A stretch of DNA of 46,806 nucleotides from an uncultured Flavobacteriales bacterium (GTDB taxonomy: Bacteria > Bacteroidota > Bacteroidia > Flavobacteriales_D > Crocinitomicaceae). The notes below the pieces were generated by a model, which was not told the origin of the DNA, made no database searches, and was given only the letters and a program-made list of their open reading frames with translations. Shown piece by piece: positions 33,368-41,994 of this stretch. How positions within the stretch are numbered: position 1 is the first letter of the stretch; each line of letters opens with the position of its first letter. Position numbers and translations under genes: made by a program. The stretch lies in assembly GCA_913051935.1 (NCBI GenBank), contig CAJXCU010000015.1, positions 1 to 46,806 of the forward strand, given 5' to 3'.

Positions 33368-35182
33368 TCTTGAGGCAATTGCCTCTAACAATTCTTTATA
33401 CTTTTGAGGACCCAATTCATTCTGAAGTCCAGGGCCTATAAATAAGTCTCCATCATCCAATTTCTTTATCAAGGAAGTGTTTTCAAGATTGAACTTTTGT
33501 TTTAATTCCTGTTCTAATGCTTTGATCTCTGGGTAATTTCGCTTAATCCATAACTTGATACCAGGTTCTTTTTTTGAGGGGTTGGGGCAGTATATTACTT
33601 GCCTATTGCCTTTACCTGGATTCTTATCGTTATTAAAGGAGGTAGCTGTTTTGGTAAAGGAAATCCTAAATGATTTGTTATTTGATACTCCCCCATCAAG
33701 GATATTCCAAAGTGTTTTATAATTGTCCAACCCTTCATTTGAAATGCCTGCCTCTTCCAATTGGTTCACCTTTGCTGCGATGCCGTTAAACACAGTCTTA
33801 TTTCCGATTTTTTGAACGGCTTGTTTAGATTCAACATCATCGTCAACACTTGTAATAGAAGCAAACGCCATTGCTGCATCTATTTGCTCCATAAGTGTTT
33901 CCTTATATCTATCACGAAGTAAATTCAATAATTCAAGTATAGAAAATGCTTTCGCTTTGATATAAGGATCTTTTTGACATGCGCCCCATACCACTCGCTC
34001 CCATTCCTCATCGATTAAGTCATGTTCGCCAAATTTCTCAAGTTGCTCTTCAATTTGGGTCCATTCTACACCAAACTTATTTGCAAAACCACGGTCCCAT
34101 TTTGTAAAATCTGAGCTTTGTGTCAGCAAACGAAAAATATTTGGATATGATATCTGAATACCCAATAAAGCAAAAAGCATGAAGTCATCTCCTTGCGCCT
34201 CTTGATCTGTATCGAATTCAATGGCTTTGAGATCATTTATTAAACTAAATGAATTCAGATAACGCTTCAAACTTCTTGGATTTGAACCTATTGTGAAGCG
34301 AACTGCTTTTGTAAATAGCTCTCTATTGGTTTCATCAATTTCGACCTCAAGTTTTTTGAGCTTTTCAACCAAAAAGTTTTCAATATCATAAGTCCCAACG
34401 GGCATAGAGAATGGCACTTGTATGATTTTATCAAAAAATGACCTAAACTCCCTTTCATTACTCTCTGTCTTAGGCCCAAACTTACTTTCTAGACCCTTCA
34501 CCACAACCTCATAATCGATTGCTAACAAAAAGACACAATTCGGAATATCAAAAATGTTTTTCAAAGATTCTAGGACTTCAACCGCATCTGAAGGAGGAAT
34601 TCGGTCCAAATCGTCAACAAAAAAGACCACTTTTTCTACCGGGTTTTTTGAGTCATCAATTAACTCTTGAATCAAACCGGCAATTAGTGCTTTTATTTCG
34701 GCAATTTCAGCCAAATACTTAGTTTTATCTGAAACTCCTGAAGCAGCATCTTTTACGTTCAACCCTGTTTGATTTGCTAGAACTTGATTGGCTAATCCAC
34801 CAAGGAACCTCGTTGCTTTACCAAAACGGTCTTTAGCGCCATCGGCTAAAGTCCAAACACCGCGATCTTTACATGATTCTTTTAGTTTTTCCAACATCCC
34901 ACGAAGTACACCGGGTGTTGTCTCATGCGCCCCCTTGAACATACTATACTCCCAAGTATTAACCCATGAAGTTGCAATTTTTACTTCACGACCATCTCTA
35001 CTAAAGTCTTCTAATAATAATGACATCAAGGATGTTTTTCCTGTACCCCACTCTCCTTGCAATCCTATTGTTATTGGAGTTTCACTATTGCCGATAAAGT
35101 TTGATAAAGCTTGACTGTATTTTTCAACTTTTAACAAGTCTTCTGAGCTTGAAAGGATGGGTTGATCTGTGATTGAATTCAT
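33356..35182 (-). CDS. KAP family P-loop NTPase
   Basis: A 608-residue NTPase of the KAP family (STAND-like class; members include the phage-exclusion protein PifA). Walker A GEWGTGKT is at 43-50, Walker B VVFFVDDLDR at 185-194, followed by the family phrases VLESLKNIFDIPNCVFLLAID (205-223, with an interruption by normal variation) and the arginine-rich NPRSLKRYLN at 301-310. Many KAP proteins carry membrane helices between the Walker motifs; here that insert (about 110-180) is only mildly hydrophobic, so the protein may be soluble. Residues about 440-608 form a separate C-terminal region (IYCPNPSKKEPGIKLWIKRN) that I cannot assign. It follows a DUF481-like gene by 22 nt and precedes the small duplicated genes. 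Molecular role unknown; defence or membrane-associated signalling is a family-based guess. Confidence 0.87.
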   Translation of the reverse strand: MNSITDQPILSSSEDLLKVEKYSQALSNFIGNSETPITIGLQGEWGTGKTSLMSLLLEDFSRDGREVKIATSWVNTWEYSMFKGAHETTPGVLRGMLEKLKESCKDRGVWTLADGAKDRFGKATRFLGGLANQVLANQTGLNVKDAASGVSDKTKYLAEIAEIKALIAGLIQELIDDSKNPVEKVVFFVDDLDRIPPSDAVEVLESLKNIFDIPNCVFLLAIDYEVVVKGLESKFGPKTESNEREFRSFFDKIIQVPFSMPVGTYDIENFLVEKLKKLEVEIDETNRELFTKAVRFTIGSNPRSLKRYLNSFSLINDLKAIEFDTDQEAQGDDFMLFALLGIQISYPNIFRLLTQSSDFTKWDRGFANKFGVEWTQIEEQLEKFGEHDLIDEEWERVVWGACQKDPYIKAKAFSILELLNLLRDRYKETLMEQIDAAMAFASITSVDDDVESKQAVQKIGNKTVFNGIAAKVNQLEEAGISNEGLDNYKTLWNILDGGVSNNKSFRISFTKTATSFNNDKNPGKGNRQVIYCPNPSKKEPGIKLWIKRNYPEIKALEQELKQKFNLENTSLIKKLDDGDLFIGPGLQNELGPQKYKELLEAIASRIIT

Positions 35183-35204
35183 TTTTTTTACTTGAGAAAA
35201 GGGG

Positions 35205-35996
35205 TTATATATTTAATCGAAGACCAATAGAGTTATTAAAATCTTGACCCTTCAATACGGAAGGTGGCTTACTGTCAAACCGGTATTCAAAATCAAACGT
35301 AACCATCAAGGATTTGTTGATAGGAATGTTCAAGTTCAACTCGTTCAATAATCGGATGTCATTTAAGTCTTTAAATCTTTGTTGTAGATATGTGGTGTTA
35401 ATTATAGTAATCCGATCAGTTACCTCAAATACTGCATTCAAAACAAAAGTTCCGCGTGTATAATTCGTGTAGTAGGTCTCAATATTTGGAAGGTTGATTC
35501 TGTCTAGAACCTCTTCCTCTTGCATTGCTCCCAACGTAACATCTAGTTTAAATCGTTTGGAGCTATCCCCTATGCCCAAAACATTTCGTCTTATTCCAAG
35601 ACCTCCCAAAACTCTTCTATTCAATAATAAAATGTTATTAGATTGGATTTGAAAGAAAGTTAATAAACGGAGTTTGCTATTTATAAAATAATTAAATCGT
35701 AGTTGAGAGAAGAGACTGGAATTAATATTATTCCCATTTTGGACCAAGTTTTGTCCCCCACTTATAAGCTTCAAAGTCCATTTTTCCTTTAAATACCCTG
35801 TATTAACTGCAAACTTGAAAAGTGAAATGTCAGCATTTCCTGAAATTATATTTCCGCTAGCTTTTGTAGATAATGCAAACCCTTTCTTTTTTTCTTTGAA
35901 TAGTTTCTCTGTATTTACAATTGACTGAGCTAAAACGCAGGTCGAGGGAGAACAGAAAATAAAAAATAAAAAAATGAGAATGTTTGTTCTTAGCAT
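35205..35996 (-). CDS. DUF481-like outer membrane beta-barrel protein
   Basis: A 263-residue exported protein: a signal peptide (about residues 1-24, ending VLAQ) and then many amphipathic strands (GFALSTKASGNIISGNADISL, WTLKLISGGQNLV, LRLLTFFQIQSNN, ...) ending FNNSIGLRLNI. The pattern, with a GN-type turn near the first strands, is like DUF481 salt-induced barrel proteins. It is the first gene of the minus-strand run that continues into the KAP NTPase. The divergent gene starts 69 nt away. The link between a surface barrel and a cytoplasmic KAP NTPase is unusual. Confidence 0.68.
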   Translation of the reverse strand: MLRTNILIFLFFIFCSPSTCVLAQSIVNTEKLFKEKKKGFALSTKASGNIISGNADISLFKFAVNTGYLKEKWTLKLISGGQNLVQNGNNINSSLFSQLRFNYFINSKLRLLTFFQIQSNNILLLNRRVLGGLGIRRNVLGIGDSSKRFKLDVTLGAMQEEEVLDRINLPNIETYYTNYTRGTFVLNAVFEVTDRITIINTTYLQQRFKDLNDIRLLNELNLNIPINKSLMVTFDFEYRFDSKPPSVLKGQDFNNSIGLRLNI

Positions 35997-36029
35997 TAAT
36001 TCGAAGAAATGATGTTTAATTGAATTTTA

Positions 36030-36065
36030 TTAGCCCATATTTAGCCCATTTAATATATTTGGGTT
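36030..36065. promoter_or_regulatory. Candidate operator between the barrel-KAP operon and the divergent gene
   Basis: Two exact direct repeats TTAGCCCAT (36030-36038 and 36041-36049) are spaced 11 bp start to start, one helical turn. A related inverted half-site (ATTTGGGTT, 36057-36065) follows. They overlap where the -33 and -7 promoter elements of the 36066 gene would be, a natural place for autoregulation. Confidence 0.45.
36054..36061 (+). promoter_or_regulatory. Bacteroidota -7 box for the 36066 gene
   Basis: TATATTTG, a perfect match, ends exactly 4 nt before the GTG start at 36066, predicting a leaderless mRNA and supporting the GTG start. Confidence 0.55.
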
Positions 36066-37349
36066 GTGGATAATTATTTAAGAAAGGCAGTAGAGGTTAA
36101 ATTCGGGAAACCGATTACGCGACAAAGAGATATTAACGAGTTAAAGGAAGAGGTCTTCATTGAAACATCTAATGAAATCGGATTCAATACGTTAAGGCGT
36201 GGTTTTGGATTTTTACCTTCCGTGAAATGCAGTAGAAAAACATTAAATATTCTGTCCAACTATATTGGATTTCGGTCGTACAACCATTTTTTATCAAGAG
36301 ATACCGAAAACCGATTGTCAGACGACTGGATTGAATTACAAATGCAATTATCTCAGAAAAAAGTCAAACGTGGGGGCTTTACGTTTTTAGAAAACTACTT
36401 GGATAAGGATTACTTCTCAATATTTATATCTCATGTTATAAAAAGTTTAATTGATCAAGAAAACTGGAAGCAGCTATCTTTTTTATTCGAAGAAAATAGT
36501 CTTTTCATTCACAACCATAGAACAGTAGTGGCAAGAATGGCCACTAGTCTTCACTTCAGCCTGATAACCCTATCAGAAAAAAAACTTAACAAAGTGTCTG
36601 TTCTTCTTGAAAACAAAAACTTTCGAGATTTAGCCATTTATATGTGGGTTGATTACGATCATGCCAATGGGTACTTTGGCTCCCTAATTAGATCTTCCAT
36701 CCAGCATTTAGCAGTCGCAGAAGAAAAGCTGTTTTCACAGCTCTATCTCCGAAAGGTCGCCTTTCTCAATCTTGCGGAATTCAATATTGATTACGAAAAC
36801 ATTGAGTTTCCCGAAAATTGTCACCCAGTACTTCATGGTAGATACTTAAGTATGCTTTATCTAGATGAGCCGAAAAAACGAAAAACAACAAAAAAGGAAA
36901 TTTTATCGACAGCTTCAAGTCACAAAGCAAAAAACGAATTTTTTCAAGAGCTCATACCTATATTAATGCTTTTAAAAGATTTCTCGTTTTTAGAGGAAAT
37001 ATTTAATTTATACTACGATGAATTAGTGGGATATGTTCACTGGGATCATATCTCAATTGAACGCTACAACATTATAGCCTTAGTGCTCCTAAATATTAAG
37101 AACGGTCTGGTAAAAAACAATAAGCTATTATTTGAATTCTTTGCCCAAGATCAAGTGTTTCATAATAATGACCAATACCATAAAATATTTTATTGTATCG
37201 CGAGGTACCATCATAAAAAACTTAGTGGGGATGAGGATTCAATAATTGAGATTGAAAAGAACTACAGTAAACTTGGCAAAGAAATGAAATTTCCCTTTTT
37301 TAATTTATCGTTTTTAAAAAATTATTTCAGTGAAGCAGAAATGACCTAA
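36066..37349 (+). CDS. Putative regulator with helical C-terminal region
   Basis: A 427-residue cytoplasmic protein starting with GTG. The N-terminal about 75 residues (YLRKAVEVKFGKPITRQRDINEL, broken as read, then FNTLRRGFGFLP, KTLNILSNYIGFRSYNHFL) resemble a domain I have seen at the start of many Bacteroidota proteins, with a Thr-Leu-x-Arg-x-Phe-Gly recognition-like helix, probably DNA-binding. The rest is all-helical, with paired helices like tetratricopeptide repeats but no clear consensus. It is transcribed away from the barrel-KAP operon behind operator-like repeats, so it may control it. Its stop overlaps the stop of the convergent AsmA gene by 4 nt. Function is inferred. Confidence 0.6.
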   Translation: MDNYLRKAVEVKFGKPITRQRDINELKEEVFIETSNEIGFNTLRRGFGFLPSVKCSRKTLNILSNYIGFRSYNHFLSRDTENRLSDDWIELQMQLSQKKVKRGGFTFLENYLDKDYFSIFISHVIKSLIDQENWKQLSFLFEENSLFIHNHRTVVARMATSLHFSLITLSEKKLNKVSVLLENKNFRDLAIYMWVDYDHANGYFGSLIRSSIQHLAVAEEKLFSQLYLRKVAFLNLAEFNIDYENIEFPENCHPVLHGRYLSMLYLDEPKKRKTTKKEILSTASSHKAKNEFFQELIPILMLLKDFSFLEEIFNLYYDELVGYVHWDHISIERYNIIALVLLNIKNGLVKNNKLLFEFFAQDQVFHNNDQYHKIFYCIARYHHKKLSGDEDSIIEIEKNYSKLGKEMKFPFFNLSFLKNYFSEAEMT

Positions 37350-40039
37350 CCCCCTCCCTTAATTCCAATTTTCTCCTCTGCTGCCTCGGCCTCTTTTTTC
37401 TGTTGTTGCTTTAGCTTCTCGAGTGCTTCTTTGAGCTTAGACTTCTTCTTTGGCTTGTCTGCTTTAGGCTTTTCAGGATTTGGCACCAATGAGTCAGTAC
37501 TTACAGGCGCATTCTTGGTTGGGTCCCAGTTAATTTTGATATCTTCTCTGGGTTTTTCCTCAGGAACATACTCCTCCACCGTGGAGTCGTTTTTAAAGAC
37601 TCCAAACTCAGTTTTTAGCATCTCCTTGATTTGCTTCTTTTCTTCTTGACGGTATTCCTGGACATTCTCTTTCTGGCGTTCCTTGTCCCACTCTAGTGTT
37701 GGGTCTTCGAGAGGGCCATACATCTTCAAAAACATTCTAAACCCTGAACCGTCATCAATTACGTCTCCAAATTCTGAGTCTTTATTGGATTGTTTCAAAT
37801 CTCGAAATTTAAAATCAAATTTGTAATCAATATCATTATCGAAATTGTGCGTTCCGGATATGTTCATATCTAGTATAGAAGATGAAATCAACATTTTTGG
37901 AATACTCACAGTACTGTTTTTAATTGTAATGGTATTTTTCATGCGTTCAAAAGAGATGTTTTTCAGGCGCTTTTTAAGTACTTTAAGGTTCTTTTTTCCC
38001 AAAACATATTTTGCCGGGCTATCTTTTATACTCTTCGCGATGTCATTCATAATTGCGGCTTTTCGAATCACTCCGTTGGAAATGTCCAATTCCATTTTGC
38101 TATCGATAGAGGGATATTCAAGTCCTGTTTGAAGATCAAACAACCCGCGAAATGAAATATTTAGTGCGGCAACTCCCTCTATGTTTTCAACCAACAAGAC
38201 ATCTTGGTAAAAATTATCCCATTCTCTAAATGCCTCTTGTATGAGAATGCCTGAGCTGCTGGCTTTTATTGATATATCAAAGCTTTCAGCTTGAGACTCA
38301 AGGATATTCAATCCCCCCTCTATTCGGCTTCCGGAATTTTCTAAAGAAATATAGCTGAAGTCTAAATTTCGACCTTCAATAGCCAGGTCGCCTCGAACAT
38401 TTTTAAAGTCATGTTTTTCATAATTCAGATTCTGAATATCAACGGATAAAGAGCCTTTTATATTTTCAGGAAGTACAAATGTTTTTTGCTTGGCTTTCTT
38501 CTGCTCTTTTGAAGTGGATCCTAAATCTGTCAATGCAATATTAGATGCGCTCAAATTTAATTTTAAACCAAGATCCCCATTGTTATATAAATAATTGAAG
38601 ACGTTGAACATTCTTCCTTTAAACGTCATGTCTGTTTTATTTACAGCCAATGAGAAATTATTTACTTGAAGGCTTTGCTTTGTAAAATCCACCTTTCCGT
38701 TTATTTGCTTAAAACGCCTTTTATCTTCCGCCAACTTCAATATGACGTTTTCAAAATTTACCGTTCCATTACATTTCTGTAAAATCATCTTTGATTCAGA
38801 GACACTCTCAGTGGCGAAAAAATCCGCCGATAGATTGACAAACCCCTTTACCTCATCAATTCCTGAAAATCCAAAAATTCGATTTAAAGAATTTAGGTTG
38901 ATCTTTCCTTGTGCAGAACCATTCCAGGTAGGTGCGCTGAAATCAACGATAGATAAGGCCCCTTTGAAAGGGCCTGTTTCAGAAATTAAGCTGATATTTT
39001 CTAGAACCAACTCTTCAGGGTTTTCATCTGTTTTAAAGTAGTGCCCTTTAAGGTTAATATTTCTCAATTGTATGTCTTCGATCGGCTCTCGAAGCTGTCC
39101 ATCTTTAATCGCAAAAAGACAGCTTATATTAACAGGATCAGCGCTCGCTGTTCCACCAAATATTTCAAGTTCAAAATCCAACATCCCTTTGCCTTTGAAT
39201 TTATTCAAGGTTTCTTTTGAGCCTCTCAGCGCTAACTTTTCAACCGCATCTGTAAGCTGAATCTCATTTGATTTGATATTAAACCACAGACTGTCTGGAT
39301 GAATATATCCATCTATTTCAAATGGCAACCCTCCAATATCTATCACTGCAGTGGGTATCTTTGTAACCCCCTTTGTTTTATCCACACTCAGACGCAGATC
39401 AAACTCCAGACGTTGGTTTTTTATGAGCGGAACCCCGGAGCTAAGGGCATCGAGTACCTGAATATTCCCTTGCGTGAGCATTTCAAACTCATTTTCGGAA
39501 AGCTCTCCGGAAAGCGATATCAGTTCTACACGTGTTGAATAATCTTGTTTGGTATACCTATTTAGGTATCGAACATTCATTTGCTTTAGCCGAACAGCAC
39601 GCAAAGCCAATCGAAAATCAGAATCATTGCCTTCTTGGTCATCCTTTATGATATCAAAATTTTCTCTGCCCAGTGTGTCTATTTCGAGGTTTAATGTGCC
39701 CTCAGTTATATTGATTTGCTTGAGGTTGTAGTCTCCTCCAAGAAGGTCTAATGGATTAAATCGTAAATTGAACTTGTCACTGGTTAACAAAACGGTTCTC
39801 CCCTGACGGCCGGGTATTTTTACCCCCAAAAGGTCAACAGAAATATTTGGAAAGCTTGACCAAAAGGCAAGCTCAACCTTGGCCACACTCATTGGGACTT
39901 CAAGATTTTTATTTAGCTCGACTATGGCTCTATCAATCAGCTTATCCTTTAATAAAAAAAGAGCGGCAGAGAGTACCAAAAAAACGGCGATCAGCAATAG
40001 TAAAATCCACTTTATATATTTTTTCGTCTCTCCCTTCAT
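37346..40039 (-). CDS. AsmA-like inner membrane-anchored protein
   Basis: An 897-residue AsmA family protein. One N-terminal membrane helix (about residues 11-30, WILLLLIAVFLVLSAALFLL) anchors a long periplasmic beta-rich repeat structure. The start has the AsmA signature AKVELAFWSSFPNISVDLLGV, and the conserved C-terminal region contains SKMELDISNGVIRKAAI and the SSILDMNISGTHNF strand. The last about 110 residues are a Lys/Glu/Pro-rich coiled tail. Relatives (AsmA, YhdP, TamB) are thought to bridge phospholipid transport between membranes; the bacteroidotal member's role is unproved. The 259 nt upstream, to HMG-CoA synthase, contain nothing I recognise. Confidence 0.88.
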   Translation of the reverse strand: MKGETKKYIKWILLLLIAVFLVLSAALFLLKDKLIDRAIVELNKNLEVPMSVAKVELAFWSSFPNISVDLLGVKIPGRQGRTVLLTSDKFNLRFNPLDLLGGDYNLKQINITEGTLNLEIDTLGRENFDIIKDDQEGNDSDFRLALRAVRLKQMNVRYLNRYTKQDYSTRVELISLSGELSENEFEMLTQGNIQVLDALSSGVPLIKNQRLEFDLRLSVDKTKGVTKIPTAVIDIGGLPFEIDGYIHPDSLWFNIKSNEIQLTDAVEKLALRGSKETLNKFKGKGMLDFELEIFGGTASADPVNISCLFAIKDGQLREPIEDIQLRNINLKGHYFKTDENPEELVLENISLISETGPFKGALSIVDFSAPTWNGSAQGKINLNSLNRIFGFSGIDEVKGFVNLSADFFATESVSESKMILQKCNGTVNFENVILKLAEDKRRFKQINGKVDFTKQSLQVNNFSLAVNKTDMTFKGRMFNVFNYLYNNGDLGLKLNLSASNIALTDLGSTSKEQKKAKQKTFVLPENIKGSLSVDIQNLNYEKHDFKNVRGDLAIEGRNLDFSYISLENSGSRIEGGLNILESQAESFDISIKASSSGILIQEAFREWDNFYQDVLLVENIEGVAALNISFRGLFDLQTGLEYPSIDSKMELDISNGVIRKAAIMNDIAKSIKDSPAKYVLGKKNLKVLKKRLKNISFERMKNTITIKNSTVSIPKMLISSSILDMNISGTHNFDNDIDYKFDFKFRDLKQSNKDSEFGDVIDDGSGFRMFLKMYGPLEDPTLEWDKERQKENVQEYRQEEKKQIKEMLKTEFGVFKNDSTVEEYVPEEKPREDIKINWDPTKNAPVSTDSLVPNPEKPKADKPKKKSKLKEALEKLKQQQKKEAEAAEEKIGIKGGG

Positions 40040-40298
40040 TTTACTCTAAATTAGAATCAATCCCCCTGTGATTATAATGAGCTTACCTCTACTTATCAAC
40101 TTTCTTTTGTGTGTTTGTAACATCTACAGCTACCTTTTTTATTTTGTGGGCAAGAATCGTTCCAGCGAAACACAAAACCCCAAAATGCTTATTTACAGAT
40201 TTTTAGATATTAAGAACAAATTCTATATCCAATTGTAAGTAATTCAACTAAATTACGGGCCGCTTAAGAATCTAAAGCCTTTGCTTAAAAAATAAACT

Positions 40299-41837
40299 AT
40301 GACAACAGTAGGTATTGACGACGTTTCCATTTATTTCCCAAAGCTTCATTTTAAAATAGAAGCGTTTGCAGCATATCGAAATTTGGATTTTAGTAAGCTT
40401 AATAGGGGGCTTGGCTTAGAATCTATGTCAATACCTGATGTGCATGAGGACGCGGCAACGATGGGGGCAAATGCTTGCCTACGGCTTCTAAAAAGAAACA
40501 ATATATCACCTAAAGATATAGGACGAATCTATTTAGGAACGGAGTCTGCACTGGACGGTGCCAAGCCCACGGCCACCTATATTATCGAAATGCTGGAGCA
40601 AAAATATGGTTCCGGCAGCTTTAGCCATTGTGATGTTACCGACATCACATTTGCATGTATTGGTGGTGTTGATGCAATGCACAATACCCTTGACTGGGTA
40701 GCGCGCGGAGGCCCCGAAGAAAATAGGCAAGGTATTGTAGTGTTTTCTGATGATGCAAAATATAATTTAAACTCCCCTGGAGAATATACGCAAGGGGCAG
40801 GAGCAGGCGCTGCGCTGATTAAACAGAACCCGCGTTTATTGGAAATTGAGGATACTTGGGGAGTATCTACAAACCCTGTGCACGACTTTTTTAAACCAAA
40901 ACGAAAAATTACGCATCAAAAAATGGTAGAAGAGGTGCTCGGACTTGCAAAAGAAAAAGGATCCCCTTTTCCCGAAGACTTGGCAGAATCAATCGTAAAA
41001 GCTATTCCATTATCTTCTAAAAAAGACGAAATCTTATTTGAGGAAAGTTCGCTAACCATTCACAAGGATACCCCAGTTTTTGACGGGCAGCTTTCAAACC
41101 GTTGCTACACAGAGGCTGTAAAAAATGCATTCATGAATTTTAGAGAAAACGCCATTAAAACGGGGCGTTACAATCAAGATACGGATGATATTATCACCGA
41201 ACAATGGAGCCGCATAATTGTGCACCTTCCATATGCCTTTCAAGGAAAAAGAATGTTTCCTGATGTCTTTATGCTGGATAGAAAAGACACCTATACAGGC
41301 GCGGCAATCATCAATCAAATCGGTGAAAATCCTTCTGATGATGAAACCAAAATGGCTAGCTTGAGCGATAGCGAGCAAGAAAAAATAAAGAATGGCTATA
41401 GAAGGCTTATCTCGAAAACTGAGGAGTACCAGAAATTTACAGCGGATAAAATAGAAAAAACCCAAAAGGCATCTGGTTTAGTGGGGAACCAATATACTGC
41501 ATCAATATTTCTTGCATTGATGTCTACTTTAGAAATAGACTTCAATGAAAAAAACAACTTAGAAGGAAAAAAAATTGGGTTTTGTGCCTATGGTAGCGGA
41601 GCAAAATCTAAAGTATTCCAGGGTGTTGTACAAAAGGATTGGGGGGCTATTGCCAAAAGATTTAATCTATTTGCAAGACTTGAAGATCGAACAGCTATAA
41701 ACGCCTTAACTTATGAGGCCTTGCATCGAGGATACCAATTAGAGTCTGTTGTAAAACCAGCTGGTGAATTTGTATTAAAATCAGTCGGAGGAAGTGATGT
41801 TCTTGAGGGTCACAGAAAATACACATGGGCGGATTAG
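40299..41837 (+). CDS. Hydroxymethylglutaryl-CoA synthase
   Basis: A 512-residue thiolase-fold enzyme condensing acetyl-CoA and acetoacetyl-CoA to HMG-CoA, the entry to the mevalonate route of isoprenoids. The catalytic triad is visible: Glu82 in GTESALDGAKPTATY, the nucleophile Cys120 in FACIGGVDAMHN, and His309 in VHLPYAFQGKRMFP. GNQYTASIFLAL near residue 395 and FCAYGSGAKSKVF close the fold. It is longer than the usual bacterial enzyme of about 390 residues and closer to the form found in flavobacteria, which use the mevalonate pathway. Single gene; no other mevalonate genes in the window. Confidence 0.92.
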   Translation: MTTVGIDDVSIYFPKLHFKIEAFAAYRNLDFSKLNRGLGLESMSIPDVHEDAATMGANACLRLLKRNNISPKDIGRIYLGTESALDGAKPTATYIIEMLEQKYGSGSFSHCDVTDITFACIGGVDAMHNTLDWVARGGPEENRQGIVVFSDDAKYNLNSPGEYTQGAGAGAALIKQNPRLLEIEDTWGVSTNPVHDFFKPKRKITHQKMVEEVLGLAKEKGSPFPEDLAESIVKAIPLSSKKDEILFEESSLTIHKDTPVFDGQLSNRCYTEAVKNAFMNFRENAIKTGRYNQDTDDIITEQWSRIIVHLPYAFQGKRMFPDVFMLDRKDTYTGAAIINQIGENPSDDETKMASLSDSEQEKIKNGYRRLISKTEEYQKFTADKIEKTQKASGLVGNQYTASIFLALMSTLEIDFNEKNNLEGKKIGFCAYGSGAKSKVFQGVVQKDWGAIAKRFNLFARLEDRTAINALTYEALHRGYQLESVVKPAGEFVLKSVGGSDVLEGHRKYTWAD

Positions 41838-41994
41838 TAAAGCTTTATTTTTATAACATATTGTAAAAGAACCATTTGTAATCAAAAATCATCTGTTTTT
41901 TGTTTTAAAAAAAGTTATCTCGAACAAATCTGTTTAAGTTTTGTTGAATGTTTTGTAATAAAAATTAAACAAAATTAAAACTAAATTTACTTTT

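Noticed and set aside
40040..40298. Gap upstream of HMG-CoA synthase as a regulatory RNA
   Set aside because: No strong hairpin, riboswitch-like core or perfect -7 box was found in these 259 nt.
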